Of a DNA stretch of 64,000 nt, positions 9,269 through 18,234 are shown piece after piece. The position numbers and the translations under genes were made by a program. The DNA comes from Edaphobacter sp. Its GTDB lineage: Bacteria; Acidobacteriota; Terriglobia; Terriglobales; Acidobacteriaceae. The stretch is taken from the NCBI GenBank assembly GCA_025462645.1, contig JAOAPB010000060.1, positions 1-64,000 on the forward strand. The letters are read 5' to 3'. The notes below the pieces were generated by a model. That model ran no database searches and was not told the origin of the DNA. It saw only the letters and a list, made by a program, of their open reading frames with translations. Every line of letters starts with the position of its first letter. Position 1 is the first letter of the stretch.

Positions 9269-10267
9269 CTACCGGACCGGTTCGTACACGAGAATCTCAG
9301 CGGATTGCGATCCTTGCTTTCGCACCGCAACGTACAACTTATCGAGTTCCGCCGAGAACAACCCCGTTCGCGCACCGCTTACTGTCTTAACTCGGGCGAT
9401 CTCCTCATAGTGGTCGGGGTCCCGCCGTTGGAACACAGCGATTCCGCCTTCTCCTCCGATCGCATAGATGCGGTGACGATGGGCGTCGTAGAACACATCG
9501 TCGCAATCGCCGATTGCGGACAGACTCGCAACTCGCTTGCCGTTCACCGTGTCGAGCACAATGAGGCGCGCCGGAAAGCGGGTGATCACGAATAACCGAT
9601 AGGTGCCTTCGTCCAGGGCCATCGGATAGTTGGCTAGCGGACCTCCCGTACTCCACGATGCCAATATCGATCGAGCCTCGCGATCCACGACCGCGATCTT
9701 GCGGGCTCCAGGCAGATTGACAAAGATCCTCGGTCCATTCTTTTCGAGTTGAAAGGATTCGGGATGAGCGTCAAGTCTGATCTCTCCCAGCTTCGCTCCA
9801 TCCTGGTCAAATTCACTCAGAGCGCCCCCTCCGTAGCCCACCCAGATGTGGCCGCTGTCTGGATCGAAGCGGAGGTTATCGGCATCATCGCCATAGGCTA
9901 TCGATTTGAGCATCTTCCAGGACGCCGCATCGAACTCACGGACCGAGCCGTCTTTGCCATTTGCTACGAAGAGACGATTGGATGAAGGAATGTAAGCGAT
10001 GCCCTGAGGCTCCGCCAATCCGCTTATGGAATGGATCCGCTTGTTCTCTTTCAAGTCGATGATTTCGAGCGAGTTGTTTCCGAGGGCCGCGACAAAGAGG
10101 CGCTGGCCTTTCAGATCGATGGAAAGATGGTCGATGCGACCCAGAACGTCGGGCAAAGGGATCGTGGCAACCAACTTAAGAGGCTCGGCGTTTGCAGACT
10201 GCGCGGAAGAAACAGTTGGCCAACCGCAGAGCGACAATAAAAGAATAATCAAGATAGTTTTGCGCAT
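9269..10267 (-). CDS. Secreted YncE-like beta-propeller protein
   Basis: The ATG at 10267 is preceded by GGGGAG at seven bases and gives a clear signal peptide (MRKTILIILLLSLCGWPTVSSAQ). The rest is made of repeated blades of about 40 residues: GRIDHLSIDLKGQRLFVAAL, GIAYIPSSNRLFVANG, RFDPDSGHIWVGYGG, DEGTYRLFVITR. This is typical of seven-bladed YncE/NHL-like propellers in the periplasm. Function is probably binding or scaffolding; no catalytic motif was seen. It follows another propeller gene with a 14-base gap. Similar propellers sit next to Oar-type receptors here and at 34402-35874. Confidence 0.85.
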   Translation of the reverse strand: MRKTILIILLLSLCGWPTVSSAQSANAEPLKLVATIPLPDVLGRIDHLSIDLKGQRLFVAALGNNSLEIIDLKENKRIHSISGLAEPQGIAYIPSSNRLFVANGKDGSVREFDAASWKMLKSIAYGDDADNLRFDPDSGHIWVGYGGGALSEFDQDGAKLGEIRLDAHPESFQLEKNGPRIFVNLPGARKIAVVDREARSILASWSTGGPLANYPMALDEGTYRLFVITRFPARLIVLDTVNGKRVASLSAIGDCDDVFYDAHRHRIYAIGGEGGIAVFQRRDPDHYEEIARVKTVSGARTGLFSAELDKLYVAVRKQGSQSAEILVYEPVR

Positions 10268-10281
10268 TTCGCTGCTCCCCT

Positions 10282-11151
10282 TCACTGGTTACCAGCCTCG
10301 TAGACAACGATCGGAGCGACGGGCTTGCCGTCTTCCTCCTGCTCCGGGGCGTACACCCGGTGCGTGGCTTGATCAACGGCGAGACTGTGGACCGATTGGG
10401 CTACCGGAACATCTCCCAACTTGTGAAAATGGTCTCGGTCCTCTTCCTGAACTATTGAGATGGAATCGCTGGAACAGGCGGCATAGACTCGGCCGTTGCC
10501 GGAGTCGTATTTCACCACATCCGCCCCAGCGGGTATTGGGAAATGAGCGATCGCCTTGTGGCTGTCAAGCGCAAAGACTGTGAGGTTCTGGCTTCTCCCG
10601 CAGAGCAGGAATGCGCGATGGTGTTCCGAGTCGATCGCCATGCCATGATCGAAGACACAGCCATCGACCGGATATTTGCCCACAATCCGATCGGTCGCGG
10701 GATCGATCTTCGCCACTTCGTTGGTCGAACGTAGACTGACATACATCCGCCTGGCGAACGAGTCGTAGCCTGGGGTTCCGGTCTCACTGTCGAATCGCAG
10801 GATCTTCACAATCTCATCCTTTTCAACATCGATGACGCTGACGGCCTTGGCCAGCGTATTGACGGCGTATGCCTTCCCGAACTCTTGGGCATAGGAGATG
10901 CCGTTGGGCTTCGACTCCGTAGGCAGACGTTTGACCACTGCCATGGTCTTGAGGTCGACCACACCGATCTTCCCTTCGTCCCAATCCGAGGTATAAGCCT
11001 TGTGCTTACCCGAAATGTACTCCACCCCAGTGATTCCAGGGACGCCCGGGATGGCCTTGATCAACGTATTCTTGCGCAGGTCGACGACATACAAGATGCC
11101 CGGGCCCAGGTGCGCTGACAGAAGGTAGTGGTCCTCTGGGTCGATGGTGAG
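10282..11151 (-). CDS. Beta-propeller domain, separated from the upstream phosphatase-like domain by a frameshift
   Basis: The minus-strand frame opens at about 11151 with LTIDPEDHYLLSAHLG and continues through YVVDLRKNTLIKAIPG to the end at 10282. It forms a YncE-like propeller with blades such as YTSDWDEGKIGVVDL, AYAVNTLAKAVSVIDV and RMYVSLRSTNEVAKI. An internal Met at 11094 opens this frame but lies inside the first blade. The natural beginning of that blade (KTAVIEVSGPKGQRFDY) is encoded in the frame of the preceding gene. The product is therefore either the C-terminal part of one fused protein or a broken gene. The stop lies directly before the next propeller gene. Confidence 0.75.
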   Translation of the reverse strand, partial: LTIDPEDHYLLSAHLGPGILYVVDLRKNTLIKAIPGVPGITGVEYISGKHKAYTSDWDEGKIGVVDLKTMAVVKRLPTESKPNGISYAQEFGKAYAVNTLAKAVSVIDVEKDEIVKILRFDSETGTPGYDSFARRMYVSLRSTNEVAKIDPATDRIVGKYPVDGCVFDHGMAIDSEHHRAFLLCGRSQNLTVFALDSHKAIAHFPIPAGADVVKYDSGNGRVYAACSSDSISIVQEEDRDHFHKLGDVPVAQSVHSLAVDQATHRVYAPEQEEDGKPVAPIVVYEAGNQ

Positions 11152-11705
11152 TAGTCGAAGCGCTGCCCTTTCGGACCGGACACCTCGATGACCGCCGTCT
11201 TCGTAAGCAGGGTCGTCGCTTCGAGAGATGCGACTAAGCTGTCGACATGCCTCTTGATCGCTGCACGCGCTGCGCTGTAGTCATCGCTCGCGGCTGGCAC
11301 GTCGCTCCACCGCTCCATCTTCGCCTGAGCTGCTGCCTGTGCGTCCTCCGGCAGCGTCGTTCCAATCGTGATCACGTGTTGGGATGCAGATACGTCGGAA
11401 ACCTTGACCGCCGACGGATGAAATAAACTCACGTCGAAGCCGTCGCCGCCCAAGCCTTGAATGATTGCGAGCGGCACGGTGGTTGAGTTCGGAGCAGTGC
11501 CCCGAGCTATCGCTCGGTAAGGCAGCCCGCGCTCCTGAGCCAGTTGGTTGAAGTAAGACGCCGCCATAAGGCTCTTCACATTGCCGTGTTCACAAACAAA
11601 GAGCACCTCAGAATCGTGAGTTTGTGCGGGACTTTTGGATACGGTGCAAGCGAGCGCCATTACGAAACCAGTGATCGCCGTGAATTTGATCAGAGAAAGA
11701 ATCAT
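11061..11705 (-). CDS. Exported low-molecular-weight phosphatase/arsenate-reductase-like domain, C-terminus frameshifted
   Basis: A signal peptide (MILSLIKFTAITGFVMALACTVSKSPAQ) is followed by a low-molecular-weight tyrosine phosphatase/ArsC fold. The P-loop is VLFVCEHGNVKS. Here C-x5-Lys-Ser replaces the classical C-x5-Arg-Ser, and the position of the general-acid Asp is not obvious, so activity is uncertain. The domain ends near DSLVASLEA. The same frame then continues as KTAVIEVSGPKGQRFDY, the first strand of a beta-propeller blade, before a one-base slip near 11151 sends it into about 25 unrelated residues ending at 11061. Cytoplasmic ArsC enzymes have no signal peptide, so an exported version joined to a propeller is unusual. 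Confidence 0.72.
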   Translation of the reverse strand: MILSLIKFTAITGFVMALACTVSKSPAQTHDSEVLFVCEHGNVKSLMAASYFNQLAQERGLPYRAIARGTAPNSTTVPLAIIQGLGGDGFDVSLFHPSAVKVSDVSASQHVITIGTTLPEDAQAAAQAKMERWSDVPAASDDYSAARAAIKRHVDSLVASLEATTLLTKTAVIEVSGPKGQRFDYSPSTQRTTTFCQRTWARASCMSSTCARIR

Positions 11706-11871
11706 GGGTTAGTCTCCACGCGCTTCTGGTTATTCTTCTCTTCGATTGAGAAGGACGCCAGGACAAAACTTCTTTTGGGATGGGAGCGAATATGCATACG
11801 ATGGATCCCCCGACTGTTTTCGTTCGTTACGATCAGACCGGACTTGATAGCCGCAAGCTAGGTATAGTCGC

Positions 11872-14271
11872 TCAATACTGTTGATACCGTACGAGGTTGC
11901 GAGCAACAGAACCAACGTAACCCATCGTCACCGTCTGTTTGCTGCCCAAAGCCTGTTCCACGGAGACATTCCACTGAATGGCAGAAGGAGGAACGATATC
12001 GTTCAACGGATAGAATTGCAGAGTGTATGGAGCTTTCGGTGCCGTGACCGGGACCAGGATTTGGCTGGCCTGGAGCGGGAATGCTGTCTTACCCGTACTA
12101 GTCGCCGCCGTTCCCAGGCCAGTGCCGGAGCCAAAGAATCCGTTGATCGCAATAAGGTCGTAGAACAAGCCCGCTCCAGTACGCAATACGAGTTCATGAC
12201 CAGGTTGGTTGTGGATCGTGAGCGCCATGCCGAACCTCGGCGCGAAGTTGGAGTATGTTGTCTTGTAGATCGCACCACCCGGCTGCGAGGAAATCGCCAG
12301 AGTCGACGGATTATTAATGTCTCCGGTATACGTGTATGCTTGAGTCCCTGAAACGGACGGCGGAGGGTTCAAGTCCCATCGCAGGCCGAGAGACAAACTC
12401 AGTCGCGGGAGCATCCGCCACTCGTCCTGCGCGAAGATTCCAAGATTCTTGCTCGTAGGATCGACTCGGAGCTGGTTTTGCGCAGTAAACGACGCGGTGT
12501 TCAACAGAATGGCCGACGCGCTCGTATAACCATACGCTACATAAGGGCTGCGGGAGATCTTCTCATTGTTGTAGTAGGCAGTGGTTTGGCGATAGTCCGC
12601 GCCGAACTTGAACAGATGTCGTCCATGGGTCCATGTAAGCGCATCCGTCGCGTTTGACTGAAACTGCTGGGACCCGAAGTTGACCTGGTAAATGTGGGAG
12701 GTTGTCGGAAGAGAAATATGAATAACGCTTTCCCCTCCGGTGGAAGGAAGTCCTTCCAGTCCCTGCAAGTCGACCTTTGCTCCGCCACCGACCTGAATCG
12801 GGCGGTTTACAGCTACGAAGACAACCGATGAGTACTGCAGCCTCAACTCGTTCGCAATCCTGGAACTGACCACACCGTCCGCGCCGACAAGATAGACTCT
12901 GTTGCGACCTGACAACTCTTGGGTGAATGGACCTGAAGTGCTGAGCCCATGCGTAGCACTTGGTGTATTTGCATAGCGGGCGAATAGGCGCAATGCGGGA
13001 ATCAATTGGAAATCGACGCGAGCATTTATTGAGTTCAGTCGTCCAGTAGAGGTCGGGGTTTGAAGATAAGGCGAACTACCTTGACCATAGTCCACGCACT
13101 ACGGATTGATCGCTGTGGAGCAATTGGGCAGCGGATAGGCGTTCAGCACTGGCTGAAGGGCGGCAGGAGCATACTGTCGAAGGTTCTTATAGCGGGGATC
13201 AGAATATGTCGCCGTATTGTAAGTTCCGTTCGAGGGCACATAGTAAATGCTGGCTGGCTGAGGCTGCGTCAGCCTTAGGCCCTCGTACCCGAAAAAGAGG
13301 AAAGCCCGATTTTGGCCAGAGAACAAGTGGGGCACAGAGATCGGCCCTCCGAGGGTACCGCCGAAATCGTTCTGGCGCTCTGCGGGTTTCGGAAGTGGAT
13401 TCGTCGTGTAGGTATTGAACCAATTGTTGGCATCAAACGCAGAGTTGCGAAGATACTCGTACACGGTTCCGTGGTAGTCATTTGTTCCTGATCGGGATCT
13501 GAAGGTAATCTGCGCGCCCGGCTGCCGTCCGTACTCCGCTGAATATGTCGAAGTTGACATTCGGAACTCCTCCATGGAATCCACCTGAAGCATCGCCTGC
13601 GTCGTTCCGAGCATGGTGGCACTCCCTATCATGCCCGAGGAGCCTGCGGCGCTAGTATAGGTAGGCGAATTGCTTGCGCTCGCGCCGTCAACCTTGAAAT
13701 TGTTCGCGTCGCTGCGCATTCCATTCACGCTATACTCGCCTTGATCATTCGATGGCGGCGTACCAGCACTGACTTGTGGAGTATTAGTTATCGTTCCAGG
13801 CGAGAGCAGAACCAGCGTCTGAAAACTTCTGCCGTTCATAGGGATGTTCTCTACAAACTGGCGATCGATCACAGTGCCGACGGCGGCGTCGGTGGTGTTA
13901 ATATTGTTTGAATCACCAATAACTGTAACCGTCTCGGATGTCGAACCTACTGCCATCTGAAAATTGATCTGCAGTACGTCCTGCGTGTGAAGGAACACCC
14001 CCTCCTTCAAAAGGGTCCGGAAGCCGACCTTCTCGATCTGTAAACGGTACGGACCCACAGGCAAGGATGAGATGTTGTAGCTTCCATCCTTATTCGTGCT
14101 TGTTTCAAACTGCTGATTTGTGTCCGTGTTCACGGCAAGCACGCGAACGCCAGGAACGAAGGCCTTGGAAGAGTCCTGAATGAAACCCGTGAGGCTGGCA
14201 TTCCCGGCCTGGGCAAGCAATCGACCTGTAAGAAATAAGACAAAAAATGGCGCAACAGCTATGCGACGCAT
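11872..14271 (-). pseudogene. Oar-like TonB-dependent receptor, interrupted by a stop codon and truncated
   Basis: The N-terminal half (14271 down to 13099) has a signal peptide (MRRIAVAPFFVLFLTGRLLAQ), a carboxypeptidase-regulatory-like domain (ASLTGFIQDSSKAFVPGVRV, SYNISSLPVGPYRLQIEKVGF) and a plug domain (IPMNGRSFQTLVLLSPG). At 13096-13098 an in-frame TAG follows CSTAINP. The same frame then continues with CVDYGQGSSPYLQTPTSTGRL and barrel strands to 11872. The barrel ends at YVGSVARNLVRYQQY, about 250-300 residues short of complete relatives. With both a nonsense codon and a missing C-terminal barrel the receptor should not assemble. It stands downstream of an ECF sigma/anti-sigma pair, a common arrangement for TonB receptors. 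Confidence 0.88.
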
Positions 14272-14550
14272 GGAAAGGTGTGTCTCCTCGGATGGCGTTG
14301 AATATCGGGATTCCACCTTCTAGTACGGCTGCATCGCTTGGTCTGTACCGCAACGTTTCATAAGTAACTAGATTTTCACAATGGAAGGAGGGGAACTAAC
14401 TCGCTAATGCGCAAGATGATCCGAAACAATTCAAGACATCACAAAACTGACCACGCTTCGTTCTCTGCGCTCTCCAAACTCACACCATTAAGAAACAAAA
14501 CCATTCCGCTCTTCATCACCAACGATGAGCCAACGGCACTTAACGCAAGT
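14272..14550 (-). promoter_or_regulatory. Intergenic stretch upstream of the TonB receptor with a GAAACGTTGCG motif
   Basis: This gap holds no gene. On the minus strand the motif GAAACGTTGCG lies at 14359-14349, about 80 bases upstream of the receptor start. An almost identical GAAACGTCGCG lies upstream of the sigma-factor gene. It may be part of an ECF-type promoter recognised by the adjacent sigma factor, which is inference from position and similarity. GAGGAG lies 12 bases before the receptor ATG. Confidence 0.35.
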
Positions 14551-15822
14551 CTAAGGATGATTTGGCTCGCGCCGCAGTGACGCGTAGAGGAACGGCTTTC
14601 CCGTTGGCTTGTCGGTCCGCTCGTGCTCAATGGTGACGAAGACAGCATCTAGCCGCGCGAGCTGTTCAGGATTATCAACGCGAAGTGTCCATCGCCTGTT
14701 CGTCTCGCTGTCCATGTAAAGGACACCAAGGTTAAGCGGCTTCCGATCAGCTGGCCCCGTGCGACCCCAGACTTGGAAAGTGCTTGCATTCTTGACTCCT
14801 GGTTGTCTGTCAAGATCGTAAGCATAGAAGATCAGCGACTTTGTTTTAGTGTAGAAGACACGTCCAAAAGGTTTCCTTGACGAGCCGTCCTCGCGGACAT
14901 CCATGATATCTGCGATATATAGGTTTCGCGCTCCGATCAAATCTCGTATGTCTTTGTCAGACGCAAGGTATTGCTCGTCATCCTTTACGCGAGTGTTTTT
15001 CTCGTTCAGGGCAACAGTGAGACCACCAACCTGATTTTCGAGCGAGGCGATACGCACAAGGTCTTGTTTGCGCTGTGACCGCAAGGTGTTGAGTTCTTCC
15101 TGTACGGTTTGGTATAGCCGTTCCGCATCTTGCAGGCGGTTTATCGCTGCATCTCGTTGTTCGGTGAGAGCCCTAACCTGTGCTGCAGTATCTGATTTCG
15201 AAGCGCTCATTGTGGATGTGAGATTGACCAAACGCTCTTGCGCTATCTTCAGGTCTGCCCGCAACTTCTCCACCTCCATGCCGCGAGTGGTAGCAAGTGC
15301 TTGCATCTCCGTTTCGCTCTGCTGGGTTTCCCGGAGAGCCACTTTAAGCTTCTGGCGGTCACCACTGACGTTCGGCTCTATAGGAACACTTGTTTTGGAC
15401 GTCGTCGCAGAGGATGCGCGCTGATGCTCGCCAAACTTGTATGAAGCAAGTGCCACCCCTCCGATGAGCGATGCTGCTATTAGTCCACGCCTTAAATAGA
15501 AGTACGGCGTAAACCTTGAAGGCGAAGTCTCGGTGCTTGCTTTATCCGGAATAGAATTTGTTGCGCTTCTCAATAAGCGTGACAGTGAATTCGTCTGATC
15601 GAATGCGACCGGTTCGAGGGGCGATCGATAAAGATCGACCAATAATGGCATCCCTTCGCTCGTCAGACTTTGATACTCCGCGAACACCTTACTGCACTCA
15701 GCACACTCATCCAAGTGTGCGAACAACGCTTGCGATTCCGCTGATTTTAATACACCAGCCGTCGCAAGAGCACAAAGCTCTTCATATCGAAGATGTTCGA
15801 GTTTAGAAAGAAGGTCGCTCAT
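14551..15822 (-). CDS. Membrane anti-sigma factor with coiled coil and RskA-like C-terminal domain
   Basis: The 423-residue product starts with a zinc-finger-like anti-sigma segment: His-x3-Cys-x2-Cys as HLDECAECSKVF near residues 36-47. A membrane helix follows (LIAASLIGGVALASY, about residue 115). Residues about 150-270 are a long charged coiled coil. The C-terminal region (IFYAYDLDRQPG, TFQVWGR, LGVLYMD, VTIEHE) resembles the periplasmic anti-sigma-K domain. It should bind the ECF sigma factor in the cytoplasm and release it on an envelope signal. Its ATG overlaps the sigma-factor stop (ATGA at 15819-15822). The inserted coiled coil makes it longer than typical 230-280 residue RskA proteins. 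Confidence 0.87.
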   Translation of the reverse strand: MSDLLSKLEHLRYEELCALATAGVLKSAESQALFAHLDECAECSKVFAEYQSLTSEGMPLLVDLYRSPLEPVAFDQTNSLSRLLRSATNSIPDKASTETSPSRFTPYFYLRRGLIAASLIGGVALASYKFGEHQRASSATTSKTSVPIEPNVSGDRQKLKVALRETQQSETEMQALATTRGMEVEKLRADLKIAQERLVNLTSTMSASKSDTAAQVRALTEQRDAAINRLQDAERLYQTVQEELNTLRSQRKQDLVRIASLENQVGGLTVALNEKNTRVKDDEQYLASDKDIRDLIGARNLYIADIMDVREDGSSRKPFGRVFYTKTKSLIFYAYDLDRQPGVKNASTFQVWGRTGPADRKPLNLGVLYMDSETNRRWTLRVDNPEQLARLDAVFVTIEHERTDKPTGKPFLYASLRREPNHP

Positions 15823-16469
15823 TCTGTATCTTTACCCTTCAGAGTCTGCACGATGCCGCTCTTCCTCAGCTTCTGTAGGCCACGATAATAGTAATGTCTG
15901 ACATTCTCAGGAGACTCTCCGAGCTGCGTCGCTATCTCTTTCAGCTCTAGCCCCTCAAAGAAGAACAATTCCAAAGTACGGCGATGCTTTTCCGGTAGAT
16001 CGCCAAGTGCAATTTGCAGTTGAGCTAAGTTCCACTTCGACATAACGTACCGTTCAACATTATTGACTCCTGTCAATGTGTCCGCGAGATCGGCTGCTTC
16101 TGCACCAACATAAAAGTGCCGGCGCTGCAGAAAATTCCTGCGGTCGATCGATCTCGAGGATGTAACCTGCGCGATCCATGCTTTTGCGCTCCCTTTTGAC
16201 TGATCGAATTGGCTGGCTTTTTGAAAGAGGTAGAAGAAAACGTCCTGTACGATCTCTTCTGCTTCTCCCCCATCTTGGAGGATACGGAATCCAATACTAA
16301 ACACAAGCCTCGAGTGTCGACGAAAAAGCTCAGCTAGAGCGTCATGGTCTCGCTCCTTGAGGAGCGACATCAAAACTTCATCGCTAGGAGCGCTCGTCTT
16401 TCCATTGATAGGAATGACGGGTGCTACAACATCGCGCTTCTCCTTAGCCCAGAGAAGGGACACATTCAT
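15819..16469 (-). CDS. ECF RNA polymerase sigma factor
   Basis: The product has sigma region 2 (ALAELFRRHSRLVFSIGFRIL, GGEAEEIVQDVFFYLFQKA, GSAKAWIAQVTSSRSIDRRNF) and region 4 (ALGDLPEKHRRTLELFFFEG, LKEIATQLGESPENVRHYYYRGLQKLR) without region 3, so it is a group 4 (ECF) factor. The Met at 16469 (MNVSLLWAKEKRD) is preferred; a GTG at 16511 in the same frame would add 14 residues. It is coupled to the anti-sigma gene by a 4-base overlap. The likely target is the TonB receptor region downstream. Confidence 0.9.
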   Translation of the reverse strand: MNVSLLWAKEKRDVVAPVIPINGKTSAPSDEVLMSLLKERDHDALAELFRRHSRLVFSIGFRILQDGGEAEEIVQDVFFYLFQKASQFDQSKGSAKAWIAQVTSSRSIDRRNFLQRRHFYVGAEAADLADTLTGVNNVERYVMSKWNLAQLQIALGDLPEKHRRTLELFFFEGLELKEIATQLGESPENVRHYYYRGLQKLRKSGIVQTLKGKDTE

Positions 16470-16598
16470 CACACGCTCTGGAGGGCTGCTCAGTGACACA
16501 GATAATCTCACGAGAAAACGGCAGGAGGCTCGCCGCTGCAGATTTCAAAATACACCTCCGACTCGACTTTCAGAATGAATTCCCACGACATTAATTTT

Positions 16599-16609
16599 CG
16601 CGACGTTTC
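16599..16609 (-). promoter_or_regulatory. Possible ECF promoter element GAAACGTCGCG
   Basis: On the minus strand this 11-mer lies about 130 bases upstream of the sigma-factor start and matches 10 of 11 positions with GAAACGTTGCG upstream of the TonB receptor. ECF promoters often carry GAAC/GAAAC-type -35 boxes, and self-regulation by ECF factors is common. No clear -10 box is recognised. Confidence 0.3.
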
Positions 16610-17103
16610 TGGTACAAAACGACTGCTCGCCTCGTATTGATAAAAAATCAAGCAAGGAAACGTGCTGCGCGCATCGTCTTGATGCTACCTTCCTGCACCC
16701 CGGTACAAACGCGTTCATCGATTCGTACGTTCTATCAAGATGTCGTCGGTGCTGTTCGGGATTTCGGAATAGGAGAGACCAGCGTGTCTACGATTGTGGA
16801 TTCAACCGCCTCGTAGCGATCACTTTTCAACCGATGGAGACTTTCTTTGATGTGCACACCATTGTTCAGCTCAACCTCATATCAGAGAGCTACCGTCAGT
16901 TCCTCTCCGGCGTGAATGGTCATTTCGAAATCAGTGTGCTCGTCAAAGCTACCAATGACTTCCTCCGCATTGGCATTCGCGATATTCCTTCGATCGCATG
17001 GGAGTTGTAGAGTTCCCTTCCTCCGTAGCAGAACTGCCACCGCTGCATCCAGCATCACCTTCCTCACAAGGCGGCGAATCTGACAGGGATTCGTGGCGCC
17101 TAT
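16610..17103. other. Non-coding or decayed stretch
   Basis: No intact gene is seen on either strand. The minus-strand frame around 16886-17000 (ANAEEVIGSFDEHTDFEMTI) looks protein-like but cannot be assigned. The end of this stretch runs into the PAP2 remnant on the plus strand. The region begins a series of broken genes up to 18115. Confidence 0.5.
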
Positions 17104-17612
17104 GTGGCACGAGCCCATTATCTCAATCGTAGCGAGTTCACGAACTACTCTCCGGAACTCGCCGGCCTCATTGCGTACGCGCATGCGACAACGAGCTTGA
17201 CCGCAAACTCCGCCAAGTTTTTCTTTGGCAATGAAACGAACGACGGGAAGGCTTCAGTCTCATTTGCCGCGAAGAAAATTCTCAAGGACGCCAATGGATC
17301 CACTGACATATATGGTGGTGCCTATGGTCTTAAAGGGGGAGCCCGGGCGCCGATGCCTTCGGCAACTCAAAGCCGTTTCAGACAGAACCTGAAATCCTGC
17401 GGATCATAGGTATGGATTATTTCAATATTCCTGCGGACAACATCGTCTACAACCGCGGGCCAATCATGAATCTGATCGATAGCCCTTCTTACCCGAGCGG
17501 TCACGCGGTCTTCGCGTTATACAGCGGCTGTGATGCTCGCCGTTCTCGTGCCAGATAGATACCGGCAGATGATTGTGCGTGGCGCTGAATATGGGAACCT
17601 GCCGATCGTTTA
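17104..17612 (+). pseudogene. PAP2 / acid phosphatase family pseudogene
   Basis: Three reading frames together give a PAP2-type phosphatase. The first frame covers YSPELAGLIAYAHATTSL and KFFFGNETNDGKASVSFAAK. The next covers DAFGNSKPFQTEPEIL, GMDYFNIPADNIVYNRGP and the motif SPSYPSGH, which matches the PSGH phosphatase signature. The last covers LAVLVPDRYRQMIVRGAEYGN. Frame changes occur near 17345 and near 17520, and the C-terminal His-containing motif is missing because the sequence switches to a TetR remnant after about 17612. The family dephosphorylates lipids or small phosphate esters in the periplasm; this copy is dead. Confidence 0.8.
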
Positions 17613-17639
17613 TCCGGAGAATGCACACAAACTGGGTCT

Positions 17640-18115
17640 GCCAGAGAGGTATCAGCGAAACCGTGCTCCCAGAACCTTGAAACAGCAACCGGGATCAACA
17701 GATCTGGACTTTATACGGAGTTTCGCAACAAAGAGGACCTGTTCTTGGCGAGTCTCGGACACTACATCGAAACCAGCGGCCTTACGGACCTGCTAGCCAC
17801 AGAACCGTTGGGATGGACCAATGGAGAAATATCTCAAGCTCGGTTTGGCATGCTGGACCGGTCAAAAAGGCTGCTTCTCAGTAAGCGCGATGCGGGAACT
17901 GGGCATCCCTTCCCCAGCAGGCGCGTCTCATTGTCGAGAAGAGCATGAAGCCTATTCGGCGTCTTCTTATCTCAAACATCGAGACGGAGAAGACCACGAT
18001 GAATGCCTCCGGTCTCGCCGACATGGCAATGACGTTTTTCTCCGGGCTCAGCATCGAACAGAATCTAGCCACCAATAGTCAGTCTGGATTTAAGCGGATC
18101 GAGGTATTCATGTAG
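17640..18115 (+). pseudogene. TetR-family regulator pseudogene with an inverted N-terminal segment
   Basis: On the plus strand from 17692 the frames give INRSGLYTEFRNKEDLFLA, GHYIETSG, EPLGW, GCFSVSAMRELGI, MAMTFFSGLSIEQNLA and KRIEVFM. These align along their length with the intact TetR at 22872-23426. The preceding helix-turn-helix piece is found on the opposite strand: the minus strand at about 17690-17640 reads SRFWEHGFADTSL. The segment was therefore inverted, and several frameshifts followed. No function can remain. The relation to the intact regulator suggests an ancient paralogue at the other end of the same oxidoreductase cluster. Confidence 0.72.
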
Positions 18116-18234
18116 GTCATGAGAACTCTCTGATGTAGAAAACTCTTCAATCGCGTCAGAGCATCTCGGATGCATATGACATGAAGATGGTCAAATCGCC
18201 GTTCACCTTCGAATAATGTCCCGAAAGCGTGTCT

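Noticed and set aside
13096-13098. Programmed readthrough of the TAG in the TonB receptor
   Set aside because: The gene also lacks its C-terminal barrel, and no readthrough signal or unusual tRNA is seen, so decay is the simpler explanation.
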